Positions 22,218 to 37,200 of a stretch of DNA of 64,000 nucleotides are shown here, piece after piece. The notes beneath the pieces were generated by a model, which was given only the letters and a program-made list of their open reading frames with translations, was not told where the DNA came from and made no database searches. Position 1 is the stretch's first letter; each line of letters starts with the position of its first letter. The stretch covers positions 1,619,501 to 1,683,500 of the forward strand of contig NC_134645.1 in NCBI RefSeq assembly GCF_030463565.1. The letters are read 5' to 3'. This stretch comes from Pelecanus crispus. Taxonomy: Eukaryota > Chordata > Aves > Pelecaniformes > Pelecanidae. The translations under genes and the position numbers were made by a program.

Positions 22218-25200
22218 ATGTCGTGGCGGCGGGCGCGGGGCCCGCTCCAGCGGCTGCAGCGGCGGAGCCGGGAGCTGCGGGCGCAGGTAGCGGGGCGGGC
22301 GGGCGGCCCGGGCCGGCGCAGGGCGCGGCGGGGCTCTGCCGGCGGCTGACGGCGCCTGTGCTGTGTTCGCAGGTGGAGGCGCTGCGGGCGGAGAGCGCGG
22401 CCGCCGCCCCCGGGCAGCGGAGGGCCCTTTCGCGGAGGTGAGGCGCTGCCGGGGGGGTCCCCGCCCGGCCCCGGCCCCGGCCCTGGCCCTCAGCCTTCCC
22501 CCGCTCTTAGGAGCGCTCCGTGGCCGGGAGTCGCTTAGCTTAACCGTGTGCTGCGGAAAGAAGCCTCTCCCGTGAGCAAAGCCCCTGGCAGACTCACTCC
22601 GTTCCCCGTCACTTTTGAGTCGGAAGAAGGAGCAGACGGTTCCCTATACACCTTTCCTTTTTTCTCCTAATTTCTCCGATTTTTCCTCCTAATTTCTCCG
22701 ATTTTTCCTCCTAATTTCTCCGATTTTTCCTCCTAATTTCTCCGATTTTTCCTCCTAATTTTCTCCGAATCCTAATCCTTCCCTGCCCGCTCATCTGTTT
22801 TCAAGGTGGAAGCAACAGGGTGGCTGCTTGCCAGTCCTCAAGGGCTGAGGTAGTTTTAAGTGGGAACTTGCACGTCACGGGTATGTAATAATCAGCTTAG
22901 CTGATTATTAATACAGATTATTACATTAATACAGTTTAGGCTCATCTTGGTACTTGTCAAGCTGTATGCACGCAGAGCTGGGTGAAGTTCTGAGTATCAA
23001 AACTTGCACGTTTCCGTAAGCACGCCATGATTCGGGTCACCCATCTATCAGAATTTTAAGAAAATGCTATCTATCCATTTTGCTTTCAATACAGATGTAT
23101 GCAGCTGAAGACATTGGTGGATGAGAACACAAATGCTCTTCATAATTTGAAAAAAGTAAGTGTGGACATGGATTTGTTAATGGTTTTCTCCAAAATGCAT
23201 CACAGAGAGCGTTTAGAGAACACCAGCTTCCTTCGACTTCAGACGCCTCAGGACAAGAGCAATGCCTAGCGCTGTGCAACCCCTGACTGGGATCTCTAAG
23301 ATCCATTTATATTGGATTGGATTGGATTTTATTATATATTTGAAAGCACATTTTTAATGCTTTCTTGTGTACAAATTCCACACTTAAAATCTTTATCAAC
23401 CCAATACGTTATAAAATGTTTATCAACCCAGTGCATTATATTGGAAGCGGAGAATGCAGATTTGAAATTTAACGCAAAATTTCCTCTTGGCAGAGTAAAA
23501 GGGCAAAAAAGATGTCACTAAACAGGGAGTGACAGCAGCCCAGGAAGGTGAAAGCTTGTAAGATGTGTCTGGAAAACTAACTTTATAGGGGAACTTCAAC
23601 TTTGATCCTTTGAGCAATTTGTTGTGTTCTTCTTTCTCAGGCTGATGAGCCTGCGCCTGTGGGGAATTATAATCAGAGGAAAGAAGAAGAAGAAAAGCTA
23701 TTGCTAAAACTCTCTCAGCAGCTGCAGAACCTTGTTCTTGTCTTGGATCAGGATAATGTGACTATGAATTACGCAGTGTAAGTAGCTTCAACAGATGATT
23801 GCAATCTGCACTTTAGTAGAATTGTACATGTACGGTTGGAAAGGACCCTGAAAAATTGTTGGCTCATCCCCTTTATTATCTTAACATACAGTTAAAAAAC
23901 AAGTACTGAAGAGCCAGCTCTTTGGGGGCTTGTTTTCTTGATGCCGTCAAGAATGACTCGCTGGAATTTTCTGAGGGTGTCGGTTAATGGCTGAAATATA
24001 ACGTGGCTGTTGAGAAGAGAGGATGCAATGTGGTCTGTACGCTTAGGGAGGAAACACCATTGGGATTTGGGAGGTTTTTCAGATCAGGACAAGAGAGTAA
24101 AACACGGGAATGAAAATTCTGTATCTGGATAATGTCCTTGCAGAGAAGCCCATATTGCAAGGCTTTACAGCAATTTCAAGAAGTTTCGTTAAAATAATAA
24201 TAAAAAAAGTTTGATTTATTTTGGGTAGGGATGAGGAACATCAGAAAGGTCCTCAAACAGAAGATGAAAATGGAGAAGAGGATGAGAGTGAAGATGAAGA
24301 AAGCAGTGAGGAGGAAGACAGTGAAGAAACAGATGATGAAGACGAGGATAAATTGTTGGATGATCCAAACGTTAAAGAATGTATTGCAGTTGGAAACTTT
24401 AATGCACAGCAGGAAGGGGATCTCACATTTACGGTAAATATGTCTCTGTAAAAGTTTTTGGATGTGTCGGTACTGCAGATCATTCTGTAGTAAGCAATAA
24501 CTATAATTAAATCCTACGCTTCTGGGATTCAGTCAGTTCCTTGTGGGATTCGGGGAGAAATGGCTTTTCCTGGTGTACATTTGGCTTGATGGAGTCCAGT
24601 GTCCTTTTGCCACCTTCTGCAGCGGCAGGGTCTGTCACGGTAGTCTGTGATCTCTGTTGTGGGAAAAATGAAGTTTTTGTGGTTTTTTTTTTTTTTTAAT
24701 GGTGCCTGGAGCCGTTTTGAAATATTTGGTTGTCTTTTGTCTCTGTCTCTGTCTCTCCTTCGAATGGCAAAGAAAGGTGAAGTCCTACTTATACATGACA
24801 AGAAGGCGGATGGCTGGTGGGTAGCCGAAAACTCGAAAGGGGAGAGAGGCCTCGTTCCTAGAACCTATCTTGCGGTTAGTGTGCTGCAACCTTCTTCTGT
24901 TCTAGTCTCACCTCGGCTGTTTTATATATATCAATGATAACAGAGCTGCATAAAATTGATCATAATGCTAACATGGGGACATGAAGCAGTGTTTTGCCAG
25001 TTATTTGGAAGTAACTCCATGTTTGTATACGTGTGTGTGGAGATAGCTAGCAAAAGCAGCGGTTTTGTGCCTTGTGGAGATGTGACATGTAAGTGCAGAG
25101 AAGTTTCTTGAATATGGAAGTCATAATCTTTGTCACTAAAGGTCAACTCTGAAGACTCCAAGCTGCTATGGACTAATTCGGGCTTTTCATAATTTATATG

Positions 25201-28200
25201 AAATGTGAGTCCATGTAAATGTCGGAGTATTTTGTAATTTGACATGGAAGAACCTTTACAAACATAGATTTTAAAGTTTTGTAACTTTTAAGTTTTCATT
25301 TTTAGAGTGGCTTACACGTGTTAGTCCTGTTAGTCCAACCTTTACCCTGTGGAACAGAGCTTTTCACAGCGTAACTAAAGAGTGTGTTGAGCAGCTAACG
25401 CTTCACTTCATGATGCTGATGTATTTCTCTTTTTAAAGAATCTGCTTTGCAAATGCATTCTCTTGCTTACTTGTAGGAATACTCCGATCCCCTGCTGTAA
25501 TTGCAGAACTAAGGGCAGTGTTGTCCAGTTACAGTGCCATGGAGCGATAGGTCATTGCAGACAGAAAATCTCCTCTTCTAAACTATTAACATGTGCGATG
25601 GTTGGAGGAAGCATTTTTAAGAACAGAACTGCGAAGAAATCATGCACTTCCCCTTTTTGAATCTGAATTACAGGTCCATAATGAAGATGTTGACAGCCAA
25701 GAACAAAGTGGAGAACACATAGAAGTGGTGGATGAAACAGCAGATGGAACTGAAATTAAAAAAAGGTAAATGGATGATGCAAAAGCAAGTAAGTATAAAA
25801 TTATTCTTCCTCCTCCTTAAATCTGGCAGAATATTTCTTACAGTGAGAATATAGTATCTGGTTCTTTGTGACTGCATTTTTCTTTTCAGTACAGCACACA
25901 CTTGCTTTTTTTTTTTTGAGCTTGCAAACACACTTTTACTTGAGTGGGTTTGTTTGGGAGTTTTGCTTTGGTTTGCTTTTCCCCCCCGCCATAAGATCAA
26001 AGAATGACTGGGTCATGTATCAAATTATGCTCCAGCTCATGAGATAGTCTAGCAGTTAGTCTTAGTAGCTGGAAATACATCATTATTAGTACCTTGGATA
26101 GATGTAGTTATTAAGCGGTTGGTATTTGAAGACAAACCTCTATTTAGTGTTTAAATTTTTGTCCACACGAGGATGATATATTATAAAAAATGCATTCTTT
26201 TTCTTCCAGAACAGATTCTCACTGGAGTGCTGTAAGAAGAGCTATGACCGAGGTAGGTGTATCTCTTACATAGCAACTTCATCTACCATAATGTTCGGTA
26301 TTTTGTAGACGAGGGTTGCCTTTTACCGAACGCTGTTTCTCACAGTACAGGCCAATGCTTTGAACTGACATCTCTATCTTGGGTTTTGTAGCAAGAAATT
26401 CTAAGGTTCTCTAATGCTTTAGAAATAAGCTGCAGCCCAGTCCCTGTCTCTGAGTGAAGATGCAAATCAGACGTCTTTTGTTGGTTTTGCCACAGTAGTA
26501 CGACACCATTTCTTTCAAGAGTGTGATTTTTGTTCTGTAACTGGCTGCTCTGCTGCTGCTTTGAAATGGAAGGGGGATTTAACAAAATGGGAGCCTGGCT
26601 GGGTTGATGCATGAAACAGAGTAAATGTAATTGCTGGAGATGGGCCAAACTAGCTTCTGATGAGCAGAGGTGACTGATGCCCCAGGTCTCTGATGCTGGT
26701 TGTGTGAGAGTTCTAAATTAGGATAGAATTAGATGTTAAATAGCAGGAATGCTAATATCTGTTTGTTTGGTTTTTAATAGAATGACACTGTAGAGGTATT
26801 GGCAACCATAGGAGCAGTTCCTGCAGGATTCCGCCTATCCACACTTTTCCAGCTCTTAGAGGGAGGTAAGGTTTTCTCCTAATAACTGCAGTGCAGGATT
26901 CTCAAGTTTCTGTGGTGAGTTTCTTATCCTGGTTACTAACCTATTGGACTAAAATCAGTATTGGTTAATTATAACTGGTAATCTGCACAGGCTGTATTTG
27001 ACCTGTCAAATAATGTATAAAAGGCTTTTTTTTCTTCTTCAATTAAGCTTTAATTTACCTCTGTGAAATCCTGGCCACACGAAGGCAATGACAAGTTTCC
27101 TAATGATTTCAAAGATTTTCCTCTTTGGAAGATACTTCCGGTTGACATTGCAGAGAATGATGATTTTTTTAATCTTCCCTTTTTCTTGGAGATCTGTTGG
27201 GAGTCTTTCACCGACTATATTAGACATCTCATATTTTCTTAGCCTTTTGCTTAAAACTGTTTCAAGTCAATCGCTCTTTTTGTTAATTAAATGACTTTGC
27301 TTCGGGGATGAAATACTGCAGAATGCTTTTGCAAACAGTAAAAGTACCCTTTTAAAAGGGTGCTTGTAGAAGATACCTCCGTAGTTTTGTTTGGACCAGT
27401 CAAATATTCAAATGGACTCTAGCCACATCTGAATTTTGGGTGGTGTTCATTTTGTGGCAATAAAGATCATAAAAAAATTTAAGAATTTTAAAAATTACTC
27501 TTGTAGGCAATCAGTTTCGAGCAAGTTACTTTTTGCAGCCTGAACTTACGCCATCACAGTTGGCTTTCAAAGACTTGGTGTGGGACTCTGAAAAAAATAC
27601 TGTGAGTATTACTGGTAAGAAAGCTATGATACTTTTGGTTTGAGAGAAATGACAGGATCTGTAGATGTGAATTGCTAGCAGTATTTCATATTGGTGGGTA
27701 AATATGGCTGTGAAACAGATGATAGATTTCGATGTCAATCCAGACTCCTTAGGCAGTAGATGTTATCACATCCTGCTCTGTAATGGGAAAAAATCGGTAC
27801 AAATTGTCATGCTGGCTATCTCTTACGAGTCACATTTCACTGTAAGTTTGTGGGTTCCTTCCCTGTCTGGGGTGAAGCAGATCTGCATGGGTGACTAGTC
27901 TGAATTTTTAAACCGCAAACTTCTGCTAGGCACTGTGAAATCACCCATTTCATTTGTCATCTTTCATTTTGGCTAATGATTATTTCTTGATTTGCACCCT
28001 TTTTAGAATATTGCTTTCTTCTCAAACTCTGATAGGACCTTCTGTCTGTCACACTAAAATATTTGTAGCAATCTCCTTAGAAGAGAGCTAAAGGCTCATG
28101 AAGAAATTTTGTTGCTGCTGCTAATACTATACAAGCTTTGTGGTTAGAAGAATCCAGTCTAGTGAACGCTACGCTTTAGCATCTCTGTAAATAAAACCAA

Positions 28201-31200
28201 ACTGATACCACATTCAGGAGGAGCCTGTAGATTTAATCCTTCTTCTGTGGTCTGTATTTCAGATCTATCCTAGACCAACTCGAGTATCCCTGATTGTAAC
28301 TTTATGTAGCTGTAAAATGATTCCTCTCCCAGGCGTCAGTATACAGGTTCTCAGTAGACATGTTCGACTCTGCCTATTCGACGGCAATCGGGTAAGTTGT
28401 TTGGCTATCAACAAAAGTCTCGAGGTGTGGATATTCCAGGGTCTTTTGCGCTCTGGTCCCTCCAGTAGCCAACTCCTCCAGTTGTCTCGTTCAGAGAGAC
28501 ACACACACACTCTGCCTCCCAAGCTGCCTAATTCATTCTCCAATTTTTCTGGCGCGACACTCACCTGCGATCACACACTGACATGCGTACCCTCGCTCCC
28601 TCCAGCTGCCGTCACCACAGACATGTAGGCCCCGAGTGACCTGTGGTCTGGCTGCTTGCTGGCACCTAGACGTCCACACACACGTGCATTCAGAATAGAG
28701 AGCCCATTCACCCAGAAAAAATAGTTATAAATGGAGTTTAATGAAAAAACAGGACGGACTGCACTAATCAGGCACTGGGCATGGCCAGACATGCATACTT
28801 ATCCCTCTATTTTCCCACCCTTGTTACTCTACAAAGCACCTTGACCCCTCCTTTTTTCTGCCTTTGGTTCCTCCCCTGAACATCCCATAATAAGTCATGT
28901 GCAGTCCCAAAATGCTCTTCCCCTGCATGCCCCAGTGTCCCTCATCCCTAAGCAGCAAGCCCTTTCAGTCTGTAAGGTGATCCGGAGAGCTGCTCCTTTT
29001 GACTCACGGCGCTGGGCGTCACACCCGGCCCCTGGGCCGCCCTGGGAGGGGCTGGGGCGAGAGCTCCTGTCCTCTGAGCCCGGAATTTCGGTTCCCCCGC
29101 CTGCCATTGTGCCTCTTTCCCGTTTGTGGAGATGAACCTCTTCTGCGCTGATTTCTCTCCTGTGATGCGCCTGGGAGTCGCTGGGTCAGGGCTGTATTCA
29201 GATTTCCCCACCTGCAGGTTGTTCCTCTGCGCTCCTTTGTGCGTACGTGTAGAGCAGCTTTTTATAACAGAATTTAACACTGACAATTCAGTAGTTTTCT
29301 TCCTGCTGCACTTGAACGCTCCTGCGGGCGAAGGGACTATTGCTGGCCTATATGAAGCAAGGATGGTTGGAGAGGGCTCTGCGGCTTCAGAGAAAACTTC
29401 CTCTGTAGTCCTTTAAACTGAAACCATCTGATAAAGTTGAAGAGAAAGCGTAATTTTATCTTTGTTGTCTGCAATGTTAGATTAATCTGCGATAATACTG
29501 CATTTTCTTAAAGCTGCGTTGCTTTCCAGAAAAACAACTCTTAGCTTTTTTCACCACTATCACGCTTTAGATGCTGAGTAACATTCACACAGTGAGAGCT
29601 ACGTGGCAACCTAAAAATCCTCAAACGTGGACCTTTTCTCCAAGGGTAGGTATCTCGCTCAGGGAGTGACATAGCCAGTAAGTATCTATTTCCAGCTTCT
29701 TATTTAGTGACGTCTATTAATTCTGGTATTTGTGCTGAAATAAAACGTACTGCAACCAAAATGAACACGCAGAAAAGACAAGACTTGCTGAAGTGCATGA
29801 ATTCAAACTAAACTAAGCGTCTTAGCAAATGGCGGGAGGGACTGGTGATCCAGCCAGTGGCACTGGTTAACTTTGAATTGATGTCAGGCACACGCTACGT
29901 AGTGTTCATGGAGAAGGGAAGACACTGGCCACTTTGCATGGGAGCTTTTGCTTTGATCTCATAAAAAAAAGAGCACGTGCTTTGTCCCATGTTTCAGGTG
30001 TCGTGCAGGGCCACGCTCAGAGCAGTAGTGTTGTCATGTTTTACCCCAGTTGTTGCTGTGTTCTCGGAGGGAATGAAGTGCTTTTTGACACCTAAAGTTA
30101 TTTAATAGCTTGTCATCACACACACAAAAAATCCCTTGGTAATTGGCAAGATAAAGAATAAGGGGAGCAAGGTTTCCCCTGAAATTGATTCTGTACTCAA
30201 CAAGTTTTTTTATATGCAATGGGATTGGGTCTGAGATCTTACATGAACAAGTGATGTGTTTGATGGCCTTTAAAAATTACAGGTGTTTTTAATAGGTACA
30301 TTCACTTCTTTTTTTCTTTCCCCCCCTCTCTGTATTAGGTAACAGGCATTTTACCCAGTTTGCTGGATGGTGACTGTTTCGTCAGGTCCAACTCTCTGTC
30401 TTCAGACATCGGTCTCTTATTTGAACTTGGCATCACTTATATTCGCAACGTAAGCGTATAAAGTTGCAGTATAAATCATTCCAAGCACGTGCTTATAAAG
30501 TGAACCAGCTGTCCCATATCCGACGTTAAGCTGCAGTATCCCAGCAGCAAACTGTGAGATCCAAATGGAAATTTAGCTGAACTTTTCCTGGCTTACTATA
30601 AGATTGTCTTCCTTTTGGCTTCTGGGAGGGAGGAGAGAGATGTTGGGTTTGGGAACTTTTCGTTCTAGTCAATATTTAGAGAATAAAAGACTTTCTGACT
30701 AGTGGACATGAATGTACCTTTATGTACATTGAAATAATTTCTGTTAGTCTGCCAAAGATCTCGTGTAATTTGATCGCAAAGTACCAATTCTCTCTGCACT
30801 CCTGCACTGTTTTTCTCTCTTAGTGGTTTGTTTCAGACTACTGTGCTATGTAGTTTAGAAACTAAAATTTTAACTGGTTTAAATAGTATGGACACTGGTT
30901 CCTAGCTGCAACTGATGCAGATATATCCTATCCATCTAGGATATACTTCTGAAAAGTACAACGGGTAGTGACACAATAGATGGTAAGGCCCATAGGAACG
31001 ACAGTAACAGAAGGTGGATGCACGCAGGAGCATAAGCAGCACTAATATTTGGAGGATACAGCGGCTTTTCGGAACAGGTCACTGTTCTGAAAGATCTCAG
31101 CCACTTTGTCTGCAAGACTGACTCGAGTCTTGCTGCCTCTTTCTGAACACTTACGTTTTCATTAAGGTCACAATCTTCCTGAGGTGAATCTTGGCAATCA

Positions 31201-34200
31201 AGTAAATCAGGGGTGGAAGATGAAAAGTGGGGTAACCACGACAGTTAGCGAGCAGGGTATTAAACGGCAGGCAACAGAATTTGGAAAACATGGATAGAGA
31301 AGTTGCAAAGGGGAGTATTTTTTCTTTCACTAACACCTGTATGAACGTAGGGTGCAAGAGTGCAGTGCCTGTGGAGAGGTGGAGGAGAGACGTGCTGATG
31401 GCGTGGTGGGGATGCAGAACTGTTGTGCGGGGAGATAAGTAGAGTGTACATCTGTAGGGAACTGGACTCTGTGAGTCCTGGTGATGAACAGCATGTTGGC
31501 AAGTGATGGTTCACAGAGACCAAAGGGAGCGTAACAGCCCTCCTCATGCTATGTGGAGTAGTCAAGACCATGCAAGAGTTAAGTTTAAATGAAGGATGGA
31601 GCGTTTACAAGTTCCTACCTGTTACTAGTGCTTTTGGGGTCTGGAAACAGATGGGCTGGCACACAGGATCAGCTCCCTCTCCCAGGCACTGCCTCTGGTA
31701 CTCTGAATAAAGCCTTCCCGTGCACAGGGTCACTGGCTTGGAAACGGTTGACTCTGCAATCAGATGGGTAAATCCTCTGGGTATATTTTTTTTCCCCTCC
31801 TTTCTGTCCTGCATTCTTTAGAGTATCAGTGCAGGTTTGGGGGTTTTTACCTTTGTATCTGTGCATTTCTTCCTTTTCAGGAGCTTGACGTATGTAGGTT
31901 TCCCTTCAATGCATATTGCTTGGCTTTATAAATCCTCGTCTCCCAAATACATTCATGGATGATCAACTTCAGCATAACTGTGCGTGCTGTTTGGTAGAAC
32001 GTCTTCAAGCACCTGTGAATGTGACATAGTCAGTGTTTGCTTACCACAGATCTGGGGCTATTACCATTTTAATGTGATTATTCTAAATAATTGTTTGTGA
32101 TTCAGTTACTCGTTCTGGTTTAGCCGCTCCAGTTATTTACGTTTCTCTTTTTTCCTAGTCAACAGGTGAAAGAGGAGAGCTAAGCTGTGGCTGGGCATTT
32201 CTGAAGCTTTTTACTTCTGATGGAATGCCTGTTCCTTCCAAGTAAGTTTATTATGTTTTCCTTGTCTCTCTCTTTTGCACTCTGTATTTACATATGTATC
32301 TATATAGATATATTTTAGGCTAGGAGTAAAGTTGATATTTCATACTTAGACACTGACAGGGGCAGGCGTAATCCAGACTAACGTGCAGGTTGCACAGGGT
32401 CTTTCAGTGAGAATGCTGGTCCCGCTTCCACACCCAGTGTACGTTCTACTGAGTTTGTGTGGGAAAGGTGCTCCCTGGACCCAACATTCAGGTGTGAAAA
32501 GTTGCAAGTTAATGTGTTTAAAAATATTCTTCAGTGGCATTTTAAAACTATGGAAATATCTGAGTTAACAGGGAGTTATTGAGAGTTCTGTTTATATAAA
32601 ATAGAATCACTACCTAAATTGAAGGTGACAACGTCCTTTTTGATTCTGGCTCTTCTTTATGTGCACTTTGCTGTATAACCCTTTCCCATGTAAAAATTAG
32701 GAGATTGGTTTCTAAGACTTGGAAGCAGGTAAGAGTTGTTGTGAATGAATCTCTTACCATTCACTTGGAGAGTAGGAATAAGCTTATATTTTGCAGCTCA
32801 TTTATGATTAGTTGATGGGTCCAGCAATCTTAAAGAATAATAAAATGTACGTATTTCTGTTCTAGTAAATGTAGGAAAGCTTTCTGTTAATTTACAGAAA
32901 TGATTCGTTGTAGATCAGACTTGCAATACTTGCGTTTTTTACCAAACATATATAGATATATAGATATATATGTGTATTCTGAATAGATTTGGATTACAGG
33001 GGAAAAAAAAACCCCACGGGAGATTTCTACTATTCTGTAAGTCTCTAAATCTCTTCTAAATCTGCTCTCTAACATTGTTTTTCTATTCCGTTAAGTTAAA
33101 GATGGTATCTAGAGAGTGAAATTGCATGACTGCTTCAACAGGGACTTACTCTTGACAGAACTAGGATTACATTATTCTTCAACATTTTAAATCTTCCATA
33201 TCTGACATTTGATACTTAAGCAATGATTCCTTGAAAACATTTTAGTGAAACAGTTGCTAAATTTCATGTAAGAGAAATACTGGAGTCATGTGGAGGAGAA
33301 TCGGTGTTGCTGATTTGTTTTAAAATAATTAACTAGTTTTCCAATATAATACAAGTTTCAAATTTATCATTTGAGGTTGGTTTACTTAGTAATTATGTAT
33401 AGTCATTTCATACAAAATCCTAGTCATAGCCTCAAGCACCATGTCAGTTTTTGTTTGAGATAACAGGTTTGTTTCTTTCTCAGAGAGTAATTGTGAGAAC
33501 ACATATCCTTACATCTTTTTGTTTTAACTATGCTGCTGCTCTTTCACAGGATGTATGAGCTGCTATTAAATGGTGGTACTCCTTACGAGAGAGGCGTTGA
33601 GGTTGACCCATCAATATCAAGACGAGGTGTGGTTTCTCCTAAATTTTATATGAATGAAATGGTACGAGTGCTATACCTGTTTTACCACACGTGGTGCTCA
33701 GCCGGGGCTCTCATTAGCGTGCAGTCACCACAGCCTGGTTTTGTTTCGTGTGTTCTCATTTTGCATAAGAGAGAGCTGATCGTTAGGGCTGGTGGGATTC
33801 AGAACTATCTGCCAGTGCTAATGTTTCTGTAATTTCCAGTGTCTGCAGGTTGAGGATTATTTGTGGTAAACGTATTCAATTATTTCTTTAACTGCGCTTC
33901 ATGCTTCTTGGCTGTGGGGTGATGGTACAAGGCTCACACTTACACTGGTCTAAATTGTTCCCAAGCCAGGCTGTTCAAGTCACATATTGTCAATCCCATA
34001 TCCCTTATGCACAAGTTCCACACGCGCATAAATACGCTACAGAACATCTGCACTGGTTCTTCCCTGCGGGGCTGAATAAAGCTTCACTAAGAGCTGGTTC
34101 AGATGATAGACCACTTACGTTTGAAATAAGGGCGGCCACGGCTTTCCTCTGGAAGCTGTAATAACGTCATCTGCCAGTCGCACATGCTGTAAGCTATAGC

Positions 34201-37200
34201 AGGCCTTCACCTTTTGGGTTTGGACACTTCCTCCACATTACTCTGCGCATACTGTGAATCCGCCATCCTAGAGAGAGGTAATAACTTATGTTAGACCAAA
34301 TGTTGATACAGCTGATATGTTGATATATTTTTCAGACGTTAGCTCCTCCTGGTTTTTAGACCATCCTTAAACTATTACAGTTTTAGCAAAACATCTCTTG
34401 CCAAATTTAAATGTCCGTTCTTGTAATATAATTCTTAATGTTCTTTCAAAGTTACGGATTTCATGTTGGGTATTTATTTCTTAAGCAGGCAGTGGCGTTT
34501 TTCATCAGCTTATAACACTCAAGAAACAGCCTGTGCTTACAGTGAAACTGAGGTCATTAAGTGCGCAGTCAAAAGACATCCTGAAGTAAGTATTTGTGTG
34601 TGCTGCCACAAAAGGAAAAAGTATTTCAGATAGCCTAGAATGGTTCCAGAGACCTAAAGCATTCCCCTTCCCTCGAACACTGGCTATGGAAAAATCCGAG
34701 GGTCGCGTCACCTGCATATTGTAATCGATCTCTGTTTGACACTTAGAGCTATTTTGCTGAAAACAAACAAAAAGTCTTTAAGTTTAGATAATATTGAAAA
34801 CTGCAACAGCAGGAGTCTGGCTGTTACAGCTGTATCAATGCGCACCTTCAAAAGTTGTAATAGAGTCAGGGAGATGCTAATATGAGCTAATAATAATCTC
34901 CGTGAAACTGTGATTGTTCTCAAGTTTTGGTGAACAGTGCTTTGCAGGAAGTTTTGAATAAAAATCTCAACTGCATGTTCTTTATTTTCCCAATAGTTTG
35001 CTACCAGAAACGTTACTTGGCAGTATGTGCTACATCCATCTCTTGATATTTTATCGACAAATACTTGGTGATGCACTCCTGAAAGACAGAATAAGCATGC
35101 AAAGCACAGGTAAGAATTGCTGTTGTGGAGAAGGACTCAGTAGTGGAGAGCGTGTTGGAGAAAGATTGGGTTCCTAAGGAGAATGACTCTCTCCAGAGTC
35201 TCCATTTTGTAAGAGAAAGCCCGGGGTCTGCAGGAGCAACTCTCACTGATACAGGGTACTTGTAGAAATTTGTTCCCTGGTAGCGCTAGCATTGACCGAC
35301 CATCTCACAAGGTTAAGAAGTCATGCTCCCTGTGTAGAGGATTTCAGCACTTTGGCTTGCAGTCTGCGGGTGTTGTGGGGACAAACAGAAAGCTGTTGTC
35401 CCTGCTGATAGAAGAGGACAGCCTCTTGCTGTTTGCTCCGTGTGTTTGCATTTCAAACTAGTAGTATTTCAGCTCACAGCTAATGTGTTGCCCTGTTTGA
35501 CATCAGTTCACATAACAGAATGCAAACTCCACAAGAATAGTTTTGTTTCCTGTGAAGTATGAAGTACTTTCAGTGAAATGCTCATTAAAAAAAAAAGCCT
35601 GTGCAGGATAGGTAAAGGGTTTATTGCTAAATAAGTGAGTAAATAAAGGTAAAGGATTATTTGGAAATGTTTCCTTTTCACCACCCATGCAACAAGAGAT
35701 TAGACATGCACACAGGTTTACTCATTCATTTCTAGTGTATGCATGTTCTCGTGAGTTATAGAAGAGATTAGGCAGATGTTTTTGTCATTGAGGCTAAGTC
35801 ATCCTCCTTTTTAAAAATTATTATTTACTTATTGGCTAATGCAGCAGGGAGAGACAGAAGTGGAACAGTTCTGGTTTTAGAACTCAGTGTCTTGCTCTGA
35901 TTTTGCAACTCTGTATTTTATTCCTTCCACATCTTTCCTTCAACAGAACTGTAATAGTTTATAGTCTGCTCCATTTTAAAATCAATTTGAAATATGGAAG
36001 AATCACATTTCTTAGCTGTACTACTACAGGTGAACGTATCTATTGTTACTGCAAAGTGATTTTCTTGTGTTTTCTCCCATCTTTTCTCCAGACTGAATTA
36101 TGTATCATCTGTTGCTATGGCAAATAAATCTGCTTGTGCACTTACTAACATTTTAAACTTACAATCTTTAGCCATACTTAGGCATCTGAATTACAGGTTC
36201 GTCTTTCAAAGGTGCTCAGAACTTAACTCCCTTCCTGATTGTCTTGAACTTTAATATACATTCTGAGCATACTGATTACAGTATCTGAAAGTCAAACCAT
36301 TTAATAAATTAATGCTTTATTTAATAAACTTAGCATGGAGAAACTGAAAATGCTTCGTTTTTAAAGGCCAGCTCAGAACTGCCATACTTACTTGATTTGA
36401 TCTTTAAAATGTAGGATGACAGATCAGGCTGATGACCTCTCCTGGAGTTAAATTGCATCCATTTGGATTCAGACTTCATTTGAAATGGTTTAAAGGCTTT
36501 ACCCCAGCATTTCAGAAGTTGTTCTGGTAGCCATTTTCTACTTTTTTTCTGGTGTAACAAAAGAAGATTTCTCTTATTTAAAAAATCAACTATCGCTTTG
36601 GAAATAGGCAACTTAAAATGTCTGTTACATTTCACAAAAGCAATCAGTTCTAGCTTCCTTCCCTGAAATGTTATTAGTAAACCGTTAGTGTTTACTAAAC
36701 TTTCCATCAACTTCAACCTGAAGAAACAAGTGTATGTTAAATATTTAAAATCACAAGAGAAAGAAAACACTTCAACCAAAATTCCTCTATATGTCATTTG
36801 GAGCACTCTTGTAATCTTATCCACAATCTCATTAGCTAAAATAGAATCATCATGGAATCATAGAATGCTTTGGATTGGAAGGGACCCTTAGAGGTCATCT
36901 AGCTGAAAATAAATAAATAAGTAATAATTAAAAAATACTGCCAGGACCCCCGCGCCCCTGGGGTTCAAGACTTGCTGTGCTTGGTAACAGAGAGCTTCGA
37001 TTCCTGCCAGGCACGGGGAGGCAGCTCTGCCCTGCCCGGTTTTGACACAGCCGGCCTCTTCAGCTCAAAGGGGAGACCCAGCTATTACCCGGCAGCTAAC
37101 CTGAAAGGCACGCAGCAGACCTATGCGGTTTGATGGTGTGCCCCATTTGCTAAACTTACCATGCCTCATTACCCGGTTATCTTAAAATCGCCCACAACAC

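Noticed and set aside
31690-31760. AATAAAGCC block in NPHP1 intron 13 resembling an LTR poly(A) region
   Set aside because: No TG...CA ends, repeats or family match could be recognised; one AATAAA is expected by chance.
33627-33661. Extension of NPHP1 exon 15 to a second donor (ATG|GTACGA)
   Set aside because: The longer exon ends in phase 0, which would read a stop in exon 16. The donor at 33626 restores the conserved SISRR-GSGVFHQ-type junction.
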